Source of the DNA: Rhodamnia argentea
Taxonomy: Eukaryota > Streptophyta > Magnoliopsida > Myrtales > Myrtaceae
DNA: 64,000 nucleotides
Assembly: GCF_020921035.1 (NCBI RefSeq)
Contig: NC_063160.1
Coordinates: 21,239,595-21,303,594, forward strand
Direction of reading: 5' to 3'
The notes under the pieces are model-generated. The model ran no database searches. It was not told where the DNA came from and saw only the letters and a program-made list of their open reading frames with translations. Of the stretch, positions 61,801 through 64,000 are shown piece after piece. Every line of letters begins with the position of its first letter. Within the stretch, counting starts at the first letter, position 1. The position numbers were made by a program, and so were the translations under genes.

Positions 61801-64000
61801 GCCTTGATTCTGTCCAAAGAATTTCCTGTTGCTACAATGTCTTGATGCATACAAAGTGTCTATTATTCCCACCTTTGGGATGATTTGCTGTCATAAAACG
61901 GTACTCAGTAATACCTTGCAATAATCAGAAATTCTTGACTATATGAAGCTAGGACAACTTTTCCTTCTTGAAAGCATCAACTTTCATCTTCCCTCTAAAA
62001 GGACTCCACAAAGCAGGCTTTCTAGAGCCTGTACATTGCCAATTCTCAGATGAATTGTTGAAGGCGTTTGAATTTCCTGTCAGGAGGACAGTGAGAAGAA
62101 GTCTGTTGCTGACTATCAATAAGCCTAGCATGGGTTCTTTTCCTAACAGGAGTAGTTGTTATCGCTATGTTTTCTGTCGTCTAAATTTCACTTGCCTTTT
62201 GTCTCAGCCATTCTAGCCTTGGGACTTCTATGCTACATGAACATTTCCATTTTAGGTGTCTATAAACCAGTTGTCAATCTGGCACAGCGCAGGCTGTTTG
62301 TGAATCAGGCACTTGCACGAACACATTTGTGATGCATGTTATGAAATTTTTACGATGTTTTAAGATTCATTTATAACAAAGTTTTGTTTCGGTCAATTAT
62401 CTGCAGGGCCTTTGTTTTGCTTTGATGAACATTAGGAACACGTCATATGTGCAATCAACTATGACAACTGTGGTGACAGAAAATAACATTTGGTACATTG
62501 AATTGATCTGGTTATTTTTGTTTTTGTGTTGTAGGATTATTGGAAACCTTGTTCCTTTTATTCCTGTTATGTTTTCCTTCTTTATCTTGTAAATACTTAA
62601 TTTCTCTATCCTGCAGGGTGGTTGAGGTGATTTCTTCCTTGATCAGACATTTGTATCCCAGTTCTAGTAATGCTGCAACCATTTGCATGGGCGTCAATTT
62701 CTTAGCAAAGATGATAGAGAGGTACCTCCATTCTTTTGTCCATATATCTCTTCGTAACCCTCATGTCTGTCCTCAGTTCATCATAGATTGAATAATCTGC
62801 TCATTCTTAGATTTGTTGTTTGTTTGGAACTTTTAATACTTTATGTACTGGAAAAAAACTTGGATTGCATGTGCTTGTGCCATTGCATACAATATTAGTT
62901 GTACCTGTTCATAAGCATCTTGTTCTCTTCTCTTTGATGGCAGTTGTCCGTCTAGTGTTGCGGTGGTGGCACTGAAGGCAGATATGTTTGATGTGTCCTC
63001 AAGTAGAAGTTCCTTTGATGGTGACTATAATGGTTCATCCAGGTAAATATTAGATGACTGCTTTCGCTGTAATTCTGAAGAAGTGCTAGATTCAGATTTT
63101 GTTGCATTACTTGACCAATGGCTTGTTGACCCTGACGCTTCTTTCTTCTAATCATGGTGCCAAAAGTGTATGCAATTAGGTCACGTGTTGTGGTGCATAG
63201 GCATAGTTTTTTGTGTTCTTGCACTAGTTTGTTTTTGATTAATGTCATTCAAACTATTTTAATGTGCCCCATTTATCTGCTACTGTTACTTCTACCTCTG
63301 AAAAGAAAGTGGAAGGTGAAGACTATATTGACTTATCTGTGTTCCTGCACGCCACTTACTCCTCCTAGCAGATCATGGTTGCTCTCCGGGAGACTGGCAA
63401 AGATGCTATTTGTCGATTACGAGCAGAATGACTATGACTGCTCACTGACAGTATCAGGTATAAAGAAAAGCTTGAATTACTGGTGTGTTCATCTTTTTTC
63501 TTTTCTAAATACTTTGCTTTGCCTTTTCTTCTGCTCTTTTCTTTATCTTTCCCTCGCTTTGGCATATTCTTTTGCAGCTAGTGTTCACTGTAGCTGTTTT
63601 ATGTTTCTAGACTATTGTATCAGTGCATGTGCTGGTTAACTGCCTGTTAATTTTTTTTTTCCTCAATTGATTCAGATATTGTTATATGCTTGAGATTGTG
63701 GACCAAACCTGTCTATATGCTCAGTATATACTTGACGATCAACTGTGAACCTTGGTTTTGCAAAGCATTTGATAATCGTGCCAAGTATTTGTATAATGGT
63801 CATATGTCAGAGATAAGTCACCCAATTGACCATCTGTCTGGGCATTATAGTTACTGTGTCCATTTCAATGCTTATTTGTGCATTTCGATATCTTAATTCA
63901 CTTTGTTCTGATGTGTACTCTGGAACCTTTTCAGTGCTGGAATTCACTACGAAGCTTGTGGAAAGTGGATTGGAGAATGATGCTGTCCTAGCTTTGCTTG
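55804..64000 (+). CDS. NUP188: Nucleoporin NUP188 (5' part, runs off the window)
   Basis: Nineteen exons can be chained in frame: 55804-55911, 56013-56186, 56344-56439, 57106-57175, 57362-57495, 57644-57784, 57866-58023, 58391-58559, 58640-58738, 58968-59045, 59131-59190, 59277-59434, 60032-60233, 61316-61435, 62407-62492, 62617-62721, 62944-63042, 63372-63457 and 63935 onward. This gives about 736 residues of a protein that is normally near 1,950 residues in plants. Recognisable parts are SLWWDSFSSLLAELEDAPL, RPPNAKSKEAL, LSGSYNFEKLA, HARVQLLLILIETLDLESV, GPVAGYRSVLRTFISAFIASY and LVRLLSSLCEGHWPAECV. NUP188 is an alpha-solenoid scaffold of the inner ring of the nuclear pore with NUP93 and NUP205. 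The longest intron (60234-61315) has a MITE-like insert. All introns are GT-AG; the exon 7 start at 57866 is fixed by frame. Confidence 0.93.
60615..60848. mobile_element. Possible MITE in NUP188 intron 13
   Basis: About 234 bp between GGGTCCGTTTGTTC and ATCCAGACATACCC; inverted, the right end starts GGGTATGTCTGGAT, imperfectly matching the left. It has the style of hAT or Harbinger MITEs; the target duplication is unclear. Confidence 0.45.

Overview
This is nuclear DNA of a woody core eudicot. The genes carry many short GT-AG introns and plastid-type and pollen-wall genes, the intergenic DNA is AT-rich, and DNA transposons are abundant. A repeat family with AATTCAGTCCTAAA-type subterminal repeats recalls Myrtaceae (Eucalyptus-like) genomes; that placement is from memory and tentative.

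Layout. 0-5.7 kb: a 3' fragment pseudogene of a type III polyketide synthase, a minus-strand gene of which only two exons are visible, a LINE remnant, and an intact two-exon PKSB/LAP5-like anther polyketide synthase. 6.2-9.4 kb: a six-exon ERD2-like receptor gene (minus). 9.6-19.9 kb: gene-poor tandem duplication of about 2.8 kb; the second copy is swollen to about 7.4 kb by two MULE-like inserts, a SINE and a PIF/Harbinger element with a dead transposase. 20.7 kb: a small three-helix membrane protein. 22.5 kb: tRNA-Gly(GCC). 23.4-28.0 kb: plastid triosephosphate isomerase (minus, nine exons). 29.6-32.8 kb: sterol 4-alpha-methyl oxidase SMO1 (minus), flanked by a direct repeat. 34 kb: a plastid rpl2 fragment. 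36.4-39.9 kb: XCT (XAP5) with twelve exons, one intron having a GC donor. 40-43 kb: repeats, including a 979-bp hAT element. 43.2-48.3 kb: TRAP-alpha, with a Tourist-like MITE in its last intron. 50.7-52.5 kb: a PRP2/PRP4-type proline-rich wall protein. 53.8-55.3 kb: a second hAT copy and a MULE-like element. 55.8-64.0 kb: the first 19 exons of NUP188, running off the window.

The protein-coding genes are ordinary housekeeping genes plus one sporopollenin-pathway gene; they do not form a pathway together. The set ERD2-like, small membrane protein, plastid TPI, TRAP-alpha, XCT, PRP and NUP188 matches, from memory, two paralogous Arabidopsis blocks (At2g21140-21190 and At4g38760-38790), which supports the identifications. 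The most informative novelty lies in the transposons: a MULE-like family sharing terminal repeats but carrying different GC-rich cores, a filled/empty site pair inside the tandem duplication, and two hAT copies with near-perfect 8-bp target duplications. I found no undescribed multi-gene system.
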